From: Dyadobacter linearis
GTDB lineage: Bacteria; Bacteroidota; Bacteroidia; Cytophagales; Spirosomataceae
Assembly (NCBI RefSeq): GCF_907165045.1
Contig: NZ_CAJRAU010000008.1
Coordinates: 148,616-212,615, forward strand
Direction of reading: 5' to 3'
DNA: 64,000 nt
The first letter of the stretch is position 1, and the number at the start of each line of letters is the position of its first letter. A program made the translations under genes and the position numbers. The notes under the pieces are model-generated. The model had not been told where the DNA came from. It did not search any database and was given only the letters and a program-made list of their open reading frames with translations. Shown here piece after piece: positions 43,044 through 51,575 of this stretch.

Positions 43044-46000
43044 TTAGAAACCGAAACGTAAGCCTACCAGGTAAGATTTTGAAACCGGATAAGCGCCTTC
43101 ATCTACGCCCATGTGCGTATCCTGATTGTCATTTCCTGATCTTCTCAAATTAATATCCGGATCAAGACCCGTGTATTTGGTGAAAGTCACAAGGTTTTGT
43201 CCCTGTACGTATACTTGCGCAGAAGCAATTTTCACCTTTTTCAATAATACCGAAGGAAGCGTGTAAGTCAGCTGGATATTCTTGATACGGAAGTAAGATC
43301 CGTCTTCCAGGAAGTAGGAGGAAACCTGCTGGCTGGTTGCATCGCTTGAATTCAGCCTTGGCAATTTCGCATCGTCACCCGGTTTTTTCCATGAATTGTA
43401 AAGCATATCCTTCGATCTGTTACCCTGGAATACGTTGAAATCTGTCCAGTATCTCACATAATTGAAGATCTCGTTGCCCTGAACTCCCTGTCCGAATAAA
43501 GTAAGGTCAAACGCTTTGTAACCTACATTCACATTCACACCATAGTTAAAATCAGGGTGAGGGCTTCCGATCATCGTTCTGTCGGCGGCGGTAATGATCC
43601 CGTCGCCATTTACGTCACGGAATTTGAAAGTACCTTCACGGGTATACGAGCCGAATTTCGGTGCCGCGTCTGCCTCAGCCTGATCTTTGATCACCCCATC
43701 AACAAAGTAACCGTAGTAGCTCGCAATAGGAGAGCCGGCCTTGGTTGCAGACATCGCAGGAAGGCGGGTAGCGAACCCGAAAATAGTAGCGCTTGGGTTA
43801 TTGTTGAGTTTCAGTACCTCGTTTTTATAGTGGCCAAAATTCACGCCGACCATATAGTAGAAGTCACCTCTTTTATCCCGGAAATTTACTCCAATATCAA
43901 AACCTCGGTTACGCACTTCACCAATGTTGGTATAAGGAATAGTACCTGTACCGGCTGTTCTTGGAATGGCGATCTGCGTCAACATATCGCTTGTGATACG
44001 ATTGTACAAATCAAGTACGACTTCCATTTTGTTGTTTAACAAAACCGCATCCAAACCAAGGTTGGTAGAAGTATTGGTTTCCCATTTACCATTTGCATTA
44101 CCAAACTGAACCAGGTCAAATCCGCCAACGATCGATGTTCCGGTTCCGTTGATATCGTATGCATTGTTCTGAGGATCAGGAGCATAAAGCGTGTACGCAT
44201 TATACACGTTCGGGATCAGCTGGTTACCGGTTTTACCCCAGCCAAAACGTACTTTCAAATCGTCCAGAACCTTCTTGGTTGGTTTCATGAAGTTCAGTTC
44301 TGTCAGACGCAACCCAACCGAGAATGCAGGGAAGATACCGTAACGAAAGGCTTCGGAGAAACGCGAAGAGCCGTCGCGGCGTAATGTAAAGTCTGCCAGG
44401 AAAAGGTCTTTATAACCGTAGTTGACCTTACCAAATTGCGAAAACAATGCACTCAGCGTCGCACCTGCACCGGCATTGGCCAAACCTGCTGCCGAACCTG
44501 CATCCAGGTAACGGTAGTCAAGATCGTCGAATGCAAAACCGCTTCTGCTGGCCTGGAAGCCTGCCGAATAAGTTTTAACAGCCTCCGTTCCTGCCAATAC
44601 ATTCAGATTGTGAGAACCGAAAATCTTGGCATAATTCAGTGTATTGAACCAGGTATACGAGCGATCAAGGTTATTGATCACGTTCATACTGTTGGCATTA
44701 CGCGACTCAGCAGCCTCAATATCGCGGTGGAAATATTCAGAACGGTTGGATTGATTGTATTCCAGACCGAAGCTGGAACGTGCCACAAGTCCCGGAAGGA
44801 TATCCACCTGCGCATACATATTTCCGAATACGTGCGTGCCTTTCGTGATATTGTCTTTCTCACGGTAAAGCCGCGCAAGCGGGTTGGGCGCATTGCCCAG
44901 GTTACTACCGCGGCTTCCTGCAAAACCATTATACGCCGAGGTATTGTTGCCGCCAAGTGCCACAGGGCCGTCTGTTACGTCAAAAACCGGGATGATCGGG
45001 TGAACGCGGATCGCGAACATGATCGGGTTACCTTCGTCATTGTTGGTAATACCTTGTCTTTCATCATAAGAGAAAGTCAGGTTTTCTCCCACGGTCACTC
45101 TTCCTTTTGTGAACTCGGTGTTGGCGCGGATCGAGTACCTTTTATAGTTGGTATATCTCAGAATACCATTTTGCTTGAAATAGTTAGCCGAGATCGCATA
45201 TTTAGCTGATTTCGAGCCACCTGAAGCGCCAATCTGATAGTTGGTGATAGGCGCCGGATCAAAGATCACATCCTGCCAGTCTGTTCCTTCTTTATTTGCC
45301 TTGGTAAAGTTGAATGCTGTTTTGCCAAGATTCGGGTCTGCGATATCGTTGGTATACGTGTAGTTTTCAGGCAGTGTTCCAAACACGTTCGGGTAAATGT
45401 AATCGGCAACGGTTTGCTCACCATTTGGGCCAAATTTATATTGTACCGAAGGGGAAGTAGCACTTGGGTTTTTGCCTGCACCCAAATCAGCCTGGTAAAG
45501 ATATTCTCCCAACTCCCTGGTATTGAGCAGATCCAGCATTTTTCCGGGGCGCTGCGTACCTGTGTAAAAATCGAATGTAATGTTCGGCTCGCCTGGTTTT
45601 CCTTTTTTGGTAGTAATAATCACAACACCATTTGCCGCACGTGCCCCATAGATAGAAGCAGCAGATGCATCTTTCAATACCTGCATCGACTCGATATCGT
45701 TCGGGTTGATCTGGTTCAGCGTTCCCTGCGTCGGTACGCCGTCAATTACATACAGCGGACTGTTGTTGTTGATCGAACCGAAACCGCGGATACGTACCAT
45801 TGTTCCGCCACCCGGAGAGTTGTCATTTCCAACTGTTACCCCCGCAGCGCGCCCTTGCAGCATTTGCGTTACGCTGGCACTTGGTACTGACGTCAATTCT
45901 TTTGGACTAATAACAGTTACCGCGCCGGTAATATCCTGCTTACGCTGGGATGCATAACCGGTTACGACTACCTCGGTAAGACTTTTTATATCGTCACCCA

Positions 46001-46304
46001 AACTCACATCTATCACGGATTTCGAACCGACTGTGAATTCCTGTTTAATGTAGCCGATCGACGAAAAGACCAGCACTGCATTGGGTGATTTTACTTCGAT
46101 TGAATACCTGCCTTCGGAATCAGTAACGGTTCCTACATTGGAACCTTGTAACTGCACATTCACGCCCGGAATCCCGGCACCATCGGCAGAAGAGGAGACT
46201 TTCCCTGTAACTTGTTTGTCTTGCGCATAGACCACGCTGCTACCCAGCAGAGCCCACAGCAAAAGCGTTACGGAAGTCACAATGACTCGTAAATTTTTTC
46301 TCAT
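43044..46304 (-). CDS. SusC/RagA family TonB-linked outer-membrane transporter
   Basis: 1086-residue transporter. In order: signal peptide ending VVYAQ; carboxypeptidase-regulatory-like domain (VTGKVSSSADGAGIPGVNV); plug with TEVVVTGYASQRK (TonB box region), QMLQGRAAGV and VRIRGFGS-NNNSPLYVIDG; 22-strand barrel ending in aromatic SYLVGLRFGF. Complete. An exact consensus promoter lies 54-82 bases upstream, and no anti-sigma or hybrid sensor gene is adjacent. Confidence 0.96.
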   Translation of the reverse strand: MRKNLRVIVTSVTLLLWALLGSSVVYAQDKQVTGKVSSSADGAGIPGVNVQLQGSNVGTVTDSEGRYSIEVKSPNAVLVFSSIGYIKQEFTVGSKSVIDVSLGDDIKSLTEVVVTGYASQRKQDITGAVTVISPKELTSVPSASVTQMLQGRAAGVTVGNDNSPGGGTMVRIRGFGSINNNSPLYVIDGVPTQGTLNQINPNDIESMQVLKDASAASIYGARAANGVVIITTKKGKPGEPNITFDFYTGTQRPGKMLDLLNTRELGEYLYQADLGAGKNPSATSPSVQYKFGPNGEQTVADYIYPNVFGTLPENYTYTNDIADPNLGKTAFNFTKANKEGTDWQDVIFDPAPITNYQIGASGGSKSAKYAISANYFKQNGILRYTNYKRYSIRANTEFTKGRVTVGENLTFSYDERQGITNNDEGNPIMFAIRVHPIIPVFDVTDGPVALGGNNTSAYNGFAGSRGSNLGNAPNPLARLYREKDNITKGTHVFGNMYAQVDILPGLVARSSFGLEYNQSNRSEYFHRDIEAAESRNANSMNVINNLDRSYTWFNTLNYAKIFGSHNLNVLAGTEAVKTYSAGFQASRSGFAFDDLDYRYLDAGSAAGLANAGAGATLSALFSQFGKVNYGYKDLFLADFTLRRDGSSRFSEAFRYGIFPAFSVGLRLTELNFMKPTKKVLDDLKVRFGWGKTGNQLIPNVYNAYTLYAPDPQNNAYDINGTGTSIVGGFDLVQFGNANGKWETNTSTNLGLDAVLLNNKMEVVLDLYNRITSDMLTQIAIPRTAGTGTIPYTNIGEVRNRGFDIGVNFRDKRGDFYYMVGVNFGHYKNEVLKLNNNPSATIFGFATRLPAMSATKAGSPIASYYGYFVDGVIKDQAEADAAPKFGSYTREGTFKFRDVNGDGIITAADRTMIGSPHPDFNYGVNVNVGYKAFDLTLFGQGVQGNEIFNYVRYWTDFNVFQGNRSKDMLYNSWKKPGDDAKLPRLNSSDATSQQVSSYFLEDGSYFRIKNIQLTYTLPSVLLKKVKIASAQVYVQGQNLVTFTKYTGLDPDINLRRSGNDNQDTHMGVDEGAYPVSKSYLVGLRFGF

Positions 46305-46357
46305 AAAACGGGGATGTTAAAATGTTAATTATGTATTACTAATGGTCAATATAATAT

Positions 46358-46386
46358 CAAAAATACGAATCGTCGGGATATTGCAA
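46358..46386 (-). promoter_or_regulatory. Predicted promoter of the SusC-SusD operon
   Basis: Minus strand TTG (46384-46386) and TATTTTTG (46358-46365), spacer 18. Exact fit to the Bacteroidota primary sigma consensus; start expected near 46351. Confidence 0.65.
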
Positions 46387-46539
46387 GAGAATATTTTGTA
46401 TCTATTGGTGAATTAATTGTAATATACGAATGGTTACAAATGTGTTATTCAGGTTAATATCCAAATTGGCAACGTTTGCGTAATAATAGAAAATCACGAA
46501 ATGTTTATATAATTAAAAACAAGTTTGCGAAAGGCATTC

Positions 46540-46573
46540 TTGTTAAATTTTTGCAACTCAAGGCGTATTTTTG
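46540..46573 (+). promoter_or_regulatory. Predicted promoter of uvrA
   Basis: TATTTTTG at 46566-46573 with TTG at 46540-46542, spacer 23, the long end of the usual range. Start expected near 46580, about 50 bases before the gene. Confidence 0.5.
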
Positions 46574-46629
46574 TGGTTAGTTTGTAGAAGCCGACCGCAC
46601 AACATTATTCATCACCAGCAACTAAAATA

Positions 46630-49482
46630 TTGGAACATCTGAATGCGACAGAACTTGCAGGGCAGGATCTCATTGAAGTAGAGGGCGCCCGCGAGCATAA
46701 TCTTAAAAATATTGACGTCAAAATCCCACGGAACAAACTTGTGGTGGTGACCGGAATAAGTGGCAGTGGCAAGTCCTCCCTGGCTTTTGACACGATTTAC
46801 GCAGAGGGCCAGCGTCGCTATATGGAGAGTTTTTCTTCTTACGCGCGCGGTTTTATAGGTGAAATGGAGCGGCCCGATGTGGATAAGATCAGCGGACTTT
46901 CGCCTGTTATCAGCATTGAACAAAAAACCACATCAAGGAACCCGCGCTCTACCGTGGGTACTGTGACGGAAATCTATGATTTTTTGCGTTTGCTTTATGC
47001 GCGCGCCGGTGACGCATATTCGTATGTGACGGGCCGCAGAATGGTAAAGCAATCTCAGGATCAGATCGTTAACCAGCTCTTAACTCAGTTTGTTAACAAA
47101 AAAACGGTACTGCTCGCGCCCGTCGTAAAAGGTCGTAAAGGGCATTACCGTGAGCTGTTCGTCCAAATTACCCGTCTGGGCTATACGAAGGTGCGCGTGG
47201 ACGGCGAAGTAATGGATATTACACCCAAAATGCAACTCGACCGTTACAAGGTGCACGATATTGAAATCGTGATCGACCGGATCATTCCTAAAAGTGAAGC
47301 GGAAGATAGTCAGTCGAGATACCGGCTAAGCCAGTCAGTAGCGACGGCGATCAAGCAGGGGAAAGGCGCGTTGATGGTTTTGGATGAAAAAGGGCAAACC
47401 TATTATTTTTCTCAAAATTTGATGGACCCGGAATCCGGGATAAGTTATGACGATCCGGCGCCCAATGCATTCTCATTCAACTCCCCGTACGGCTGGTGCC
47501 CCACCTGCCAGGGGCTGGGACTGATCGAGGAGATCACGGAAGAATCCATTATGCCGGATAAAACTTTGAGCATTGCCAAAGGCGGGATCGCGCCGATGGG
47601 CGAATACCGGGAGGCGTGGATTTTCAAACAGCTTGAAGTACTACTCAAACCATATAAGATCACATTACAAACCCCGCTCAACAAATTTTCCGAAGAGGCG
47701 GTCAGGCTGGTACTTTACGGAAGTGAAGATGCTGTGCCGGTACCGTCTAAAAAGTATCCGGGTACAGAATGGGAAACGAAGTTTGACGGGATTATCAACT
47801 TCCTGAAAAGGCAGCAGGAAAGTGGAAATGATAAAATTCAGGATTGGCTCAAAGACTTTATGTCGATCCGCACTTGTCCGGAATGCGATGGAAAAAGGCT
47901 GAAAAAAGAGTCGCTGCATTTCAGGATTGACGGAAAAGACATTTCAGAGCTATCAAACAGCGACGTGCGCGAGCTGGCCGACTGGCTGGTAAACCTCGAA
48001 GATCGTCTGGAAGAAAGACAGAAAGTGATCGGCCACGAGGTTTTGAAAGAGATCAGAAAACGCGTCGGTTTTTTGCTAGATGTAGGTTTGGATTACCTGA
48101 CTTTGAACCGCGCATTGCGGACATTGTCGGGCGGAGAGGCGCAGCGGATCAGGTTGGCCACGCAAATCGGTACGCAGCTGACGGGCGTTCTTTATATTAT
48201 GGACGAACCGAGTATTGGCTTGCACCAGCGGGATAATGTGCGACTGATCAATTCCTTGAAAAGTCTGCGCGATCTGGGGAATACGGTTCTGGTAGTGGAA
48301 CACGATAAGGATATGATGCTTGCGTCAGACTACATTCTCGATATTGGTCCGGGAGCTGGTCGCCATGGAGGAAATGTAGTGGGTGCCGGCACGCCGGAGG
48401 TATTTCTGAAAAATGGCTCGCTTACAGCCGAATACCTGAGCGGGCGTGAGGCTATTGATGTTCCCAAAAAGCGCAGAAAAGGATCCGGGCAATCGATTTC
48501 TTTGAAAGGCTGCACTGGGCACAACCTGAAAAATGTGAATATGTCGTTCCCGCTTGGGACGATGATATGTGTGACCGGCGTGAGTGGGAGTGGAAAATCC
48601 TCACTCGTCCACGAAACGCTCTTCCCGCTGTTGAATGCGCATTTTTATAAGTCCAGAAGAGAGCCGCTGCCTTACAAATCGGTGGAAGGTCTGGAACATA
48701 TTGATAAAGTAATTGAAGTAGATCAGTCGCCGATCGGTCGGACTCCGCGCTCAAATCCGGCTACTTACACGAATCTTTTCACAGATATCCGCTCACTTTT
48801 CGCTGAGCTTCCGGAGTCTAAGATCCGCGGTTATAAGCCGGGCCGGTTTTCATTTAATGTAAAAGGCGGCCGCTGTGAGGATTGTGAGGGTGCGGGAATG
48901 AAGAAAATTGAAATGGACTTCTTGCCCGACGTACATATCAATTGCGAGACCTGCAAAGGAAAACGCTTTAACCGCGAAACGCTGGAAGTACGGTTTAAAG
49001 GCAAGTCGATTGCAGATATCCTCGATATGACGGTTGAAACTGCATTGGATTTTTTCGAACATTTGCCAAGATTGCTTCGTAAAGTGCAGACACTGAATGA
49101 TGTAGGTTTGGGATATATTACCCTTGGCCAGCACGCGACTACATTGTCAGGCGGAGAAGCACAGCGCGTGAAACTGTCGGAGGAATTGTCGAAACGCGAT
49201 ACCGGCAAAACGCTTTATATCCTCGACGAACCTACAACCGGGCTGCATTTTCAGGATATCCGGCATTTGCTGAATGTTTTGAACAAGCTTGTCGAAAAGG
49301 GAAATACCGTATTGATTATTGAACATAACCTCGACGTGATCAAAGTCGCCGACCATGTGATAGATGTGGGGCCGGAAGGTGGTGCGAAGGGTGGACGTAT
49401 TATTGCCGAAGGTACTCCCGAAAAAGTCGCCAAAGTGAAAGGCAGCTTTACAGGTCATTTTTTGAAGGAAGAGCTGAAATAG
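46630..49482 (+). CDS. uvrA: Excinuclease ABC subunit A
   Basis: Damage-recognition ATPase of nucleotide excision repair. Two ABC modules: Walker A GISGSGKSSLAFD near residue 39 and GVSGSGKSSLVHE near residue 647; signature LSGGEAQRIRLA and LSGGEAQRVKL; zinc modules with GWCPTCQGLG / RTCPECDGKR and GGRCEDCEGAG / NCETCKGKRF. Length 950 aa is standard. The start is a TTG at 46630, the only in-frame start giving the normal N-terminus. Its stop directly abuts the stop of the convergent response regulator (TAGCTA). Confidence 0.97.
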   Translation: MEHLNATELAGQDLIEVEGAREHNLKNIDVKIPRNKLVVVTGISGSGKSSLAFDTIYAEGQRRYMESFSSYARGFIGEMERPDVDKISGLSPVISIEQKTTSRNPRSTVGTVTEIYDFLRLLYARAGDAYSYVTGRRMVKQSQDQIVNQLLTQFVNKKTVLLAPVVKGRKGHYRELFVQITRLGYTKVRVDGEVMDITPKMQLDRYKVHDIEIVIDRIIPKSEAEDSQSRYRLSQSVATAIKQGKGALMVLDEKGQTYYFSQNLMDPESGISYDDPAPNAFSFNSPYGWCPTCQGLGLIEEITEESIMPDKTLSIAKGGIAPMGEYREAWIFKQLEVLLKPYKITLQTPLNKFSEEAVRLVLYGSEDAVPVPSKKYPGTEWETKFDGIINFLKRQQESGNDKIQDWLKDFMSIRTCPECDGKRLKKESLHFRIDGKDISELSNSDVRELADWLVNLEDRLEERQKVIGHEVLKEIRKRVGFLLDVGLDYLTLNRALRTLSGGEAQRIRLATQIGTQLTGVLYIMDEPSIGLHQRDNVRLINSLKSLRDLGNTVLVVEHDKDMMLASDYILDIGPGAGRHGGNVVGAGTPEVFLKNGSLTAEYLSGREAIDVPKKRRKGSGQSISLKGCTGHNLKNVNMSFPLGTMICVTGVSGSGKSSLVHETLFPLLNAHFYKSRREPLPYKSVEGLEHIDKVIEVDQSPIGRTPRSNPATYTNLFTDIRSLFAELPESKIRGYKPGRFSFNVKGGRCEDCEGAGMKKIEMDFLPDVHINCETCKGKRFNRETLEVRFKGKSIADILDMTVETALDFFEHLPRLLRKVQTLNDVGLGYITLGQHATTLSGGEAQRVKLSEELSKRDTGKTLYILDEPTTGLHFQDIRHLLNVLNKLVEKGNTVLIIEHNLDVIKVADHVIDVGPEGGAKGGRIIAEGTPEKVAKVKGSFTGHFLKEELK

Positions 49483-50217
49483 CTACATCCATTTACTCAA
49501 AAACTGGTTGAAGTTCTCTTTGTACTGGTCGCTTACCGGGATCGTGATCGTGCCGATCTGGATCGTATTCTTAGTTACCGCGCTGATCTTATCGAGGTTA
49601 ACTATAAAAGAACGGTGCACGCGCATGAACTTGGAGGAAGGTAATTTTTCCTCCAAAGCTTTCAGACTGGTAAGCGACAGTATTGGTTTCGGGTCTGATT
49701 TCAGGTGGACTTTAACATAATCTTTGAGTCCCTCCGTGTACAGAATATCATCGTAGGCAATCCGGACAAGCTGATATTCAACTTTCAGAAACAGGTATTC
49801 ATCCTTTGTTTCCACGGAGCCAGCCGACGATGCTTTTTGCAAAAGCTCGGCATAAGCCTGCGCTTTCGATGCAGCACGGAGGAACTCTTCATAATTAAAG
49901 GGTTTTAGGAGATAGTCAAGTGCGTCGACCCGAAAGCCATCGAGGGCATATTGGTTGAATGCGGTTGTAAATATGATCCTGGGAGCTCTGCCTCCCGCTT
50001 TTTCAATCACACGGGCCAGCTCAATTCCGGTCAGATCGGGCATTTGAATATCAAGGAAAATGACATCGATCTGCTGGGTATGAATCACTTGTAATGCTTC
50101 TACCGCGCTTGAATACCTTCCGGTAAGCGATAGAAAAGGTGTTTTTTCAATAAAAGCACAAACTAATCCAAGTGCGAGCGGCTCGTCGTCCACGGCTATG
50201 CATTGCAATACATTCAT
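49483..50217 (-). CDS. LytTR-type response regulator
   Basis: 244-residue regulator with a CheY-like receiver (acidic pocket VDDEP, phosphorylated Asp56 in VIFLDIQMPD, Lys in YLLKPF) and a C-terminal LytTR DNA-binding domain (DEYLFLKVEYQLVRI ... FMRVHRSFIVNLDKI). It is coupled by an ATGA overlap to the sensor kinase and probably controls a few targets. The TonB-dependent receptor on the other side of the kinase is a candidate. Confidence 0.95.
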   Translation of the reverse strand: MNVLQCIAVDDEPLALGLVCAFIEKTPFLSLTGRYSSAVEALQVIHTQQIDVIFLDIQMPDLTGIELARVIEKAGGRAPRIIFTTAFNQYALDGFRVDALDYLLKPFNYEEFLRAASKAQAYAELLQKASSAGSVETKDEYLFLKVEYQLVRIAYDDILYTEGLKDYVKVHLKSDPKPILSLTSLKALEEKLPSSKFMRVHRSFIVNLDKISAVTKNTIQIGTITIPVSDQYKENFNQFLSKWM

Positions 50218-51290
50218 GCCGTTTCCAATTCAAGATGTACTTCAAATTCTTTCTCAACTTTATTCTCGTTCACTTCCAGCTGGTATTTTCCGGGGTATAG
50301 CAAATCGAGGCGTCGCTGGGTATTCGCCAGTCCGATCCCGTTACTTTCATCCAGAATCGCCCTTTTGTCTGGGAATAATGTATTTTTCACTTCTACAAAA
50401 ATCTTATTTCCGCTTTGACTGATCTTGATATCAATACGGCTTGGCTGCACTGCGCTTACCCCGTGTTTGAATGCATTTTCAATAAAAGGCAAAAATAGCA
50501 TTGGCGCAATAGAAACGTCGTGCATAGGAACAGGCGGGTCCAAATGTACCGTCACCTTGTCGGTGAGCCGGAGCTGCATTAATTGTATATAATCCTGCGC
50601 AAAAGCGATTTCCTGACTAAGCAAAACGGTTCCGTGCTGGGTTTCATAAAGCACATAGCGCATCATTCTGGACAACTTATGCAGCGCCTCGCGGGCCGCT
50701 TCGACGTCGATTACCGTCAATGCATAAATATTATTTAGGGTATTAAAGAAAAAATGCGGGTTGATCTGCGCTTTCAGGAACGAGAGTTCGGAATTGATCT
50801 TTTCTTTTTCCAGATTCTGGCGGTACTGTTTATCCATCTGTGCATTGCGCACAGCTGCAATACTGGTACTGAGCCCGATCACCATCAATGCCGTGATCAT
50901 AGCAAAATTATCCAGTTTTTCAGCCCGTTTCTTTTCTCCATTCGCTTCTCTCGCCAAACGGAACGCACTTTCCATCTGGCTGCCAAAATCAATATTGTTC
51001 TTAACCTGTTCCATCGCAAAAGCGATCGCCAGTACCAGTGCTACATTCAGGAGAATGAACTGAACATATTTATTCCTGGCTAAAAATCGCGGAAACAGTA
51101 CATAGTAGTTTGTGTAAAAAATAACTACCAGTAATGTAAAAAGAACAGCCTGTTTGATCCAGAATGCGATCGGGAATTGTATTTGCCAGTTGAGTGGCTG
51201 CCACATCAGGAACATAGCCAGGAAACCCCATCCTAAAAGGTGCAGGAGCAGTGGCGGGTATTTTCTTGCGGCACGCGTATCTATTTTCAT
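50214..51290 (-). CDS. LytS/YehU-type sensor histidine kinase
   Basis: 358-residue kinase: four membrane helices within roughly the first 150 residues, then the His_kinase domain with phosphoacceptor motif KAQINPHFFFNTLNNIYAL and an ATPase domain with PFIENAFKHGV (N-box) and NGIGLANTQRRL (G-box). No large periplasmic sensor domain. Partner of the LytTR regulator. Confidence 0.95.
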   Translation of the reverse strand: MKIDTRAARKYPPLLLHLLGWGFLAMFLMWQPLNWQIQFPIAFWIKQAVLFTLLVVIFYTNYYVLFPRFLARNKYVQFILLNVALVLAIAFAMEQVKNNIDFGSQMESAFRLAREANGEKKRAEKLDNFAMITALMVIGLSTSIAAVRNAQMDKQYRQNLEKEKINSELSFLKAQINPHFFFNTLNNIYALTVIDVEAAREALHKLSRMMRYVLYETQHGTVLLSQEIAFAQDYIQLMQLRLTDKVTVHLDPPVPMHDVSIAPMLFLPFIENAFKHGVSAVQPSRIDIKISQSGNKIFVEVKNTLFPDKRAILDESNGIGLANTQRRLDLLYPGKYQLEVNENKVEKEFEVHLELETA

Positions 51291-51575
51291 CGGTGAGTTG
51301 GTATGTCAATGATCCTGACATACAACCACAATCTTACAGGGAAATTTTCAAATACACTATTTCAATCGATCAAAGGAGTGTGAATACCGACTGATCGAGG
51401 TGTGGAATCTATTAATCATAAGAATCGGATTTTCATCGGTGAGTACGTGCAACTTGATCGTTTGAAACGCGCCTTTGATCGGTACATTACCTGTTTCTAT
51501 CTATTCCTTTTTTTTGCGCAGGTATTAGGTACTTATTTTGAGACTCGGATAATGCATTTAATACAAACCCCAACC

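Larger units (their letters stand above)
46305..46629. other. Divergent promoter region between susC-like gene and uvrA
   Basis: AT-rich 325-base gap. It contains one predicted promoter on each strand, listed separately, and no gene, tRNA or repeat. No LexA-type palindrome was recognised before uvrA. Confidence 0.55.

Noticed and set aside
44436..45209. Long open frame antisense to the susC-like gene
   Set aside because: It lies fully inside a well-conserved gene on the other strand, with Cys/Arg-rich composition typical of a shadow frame.
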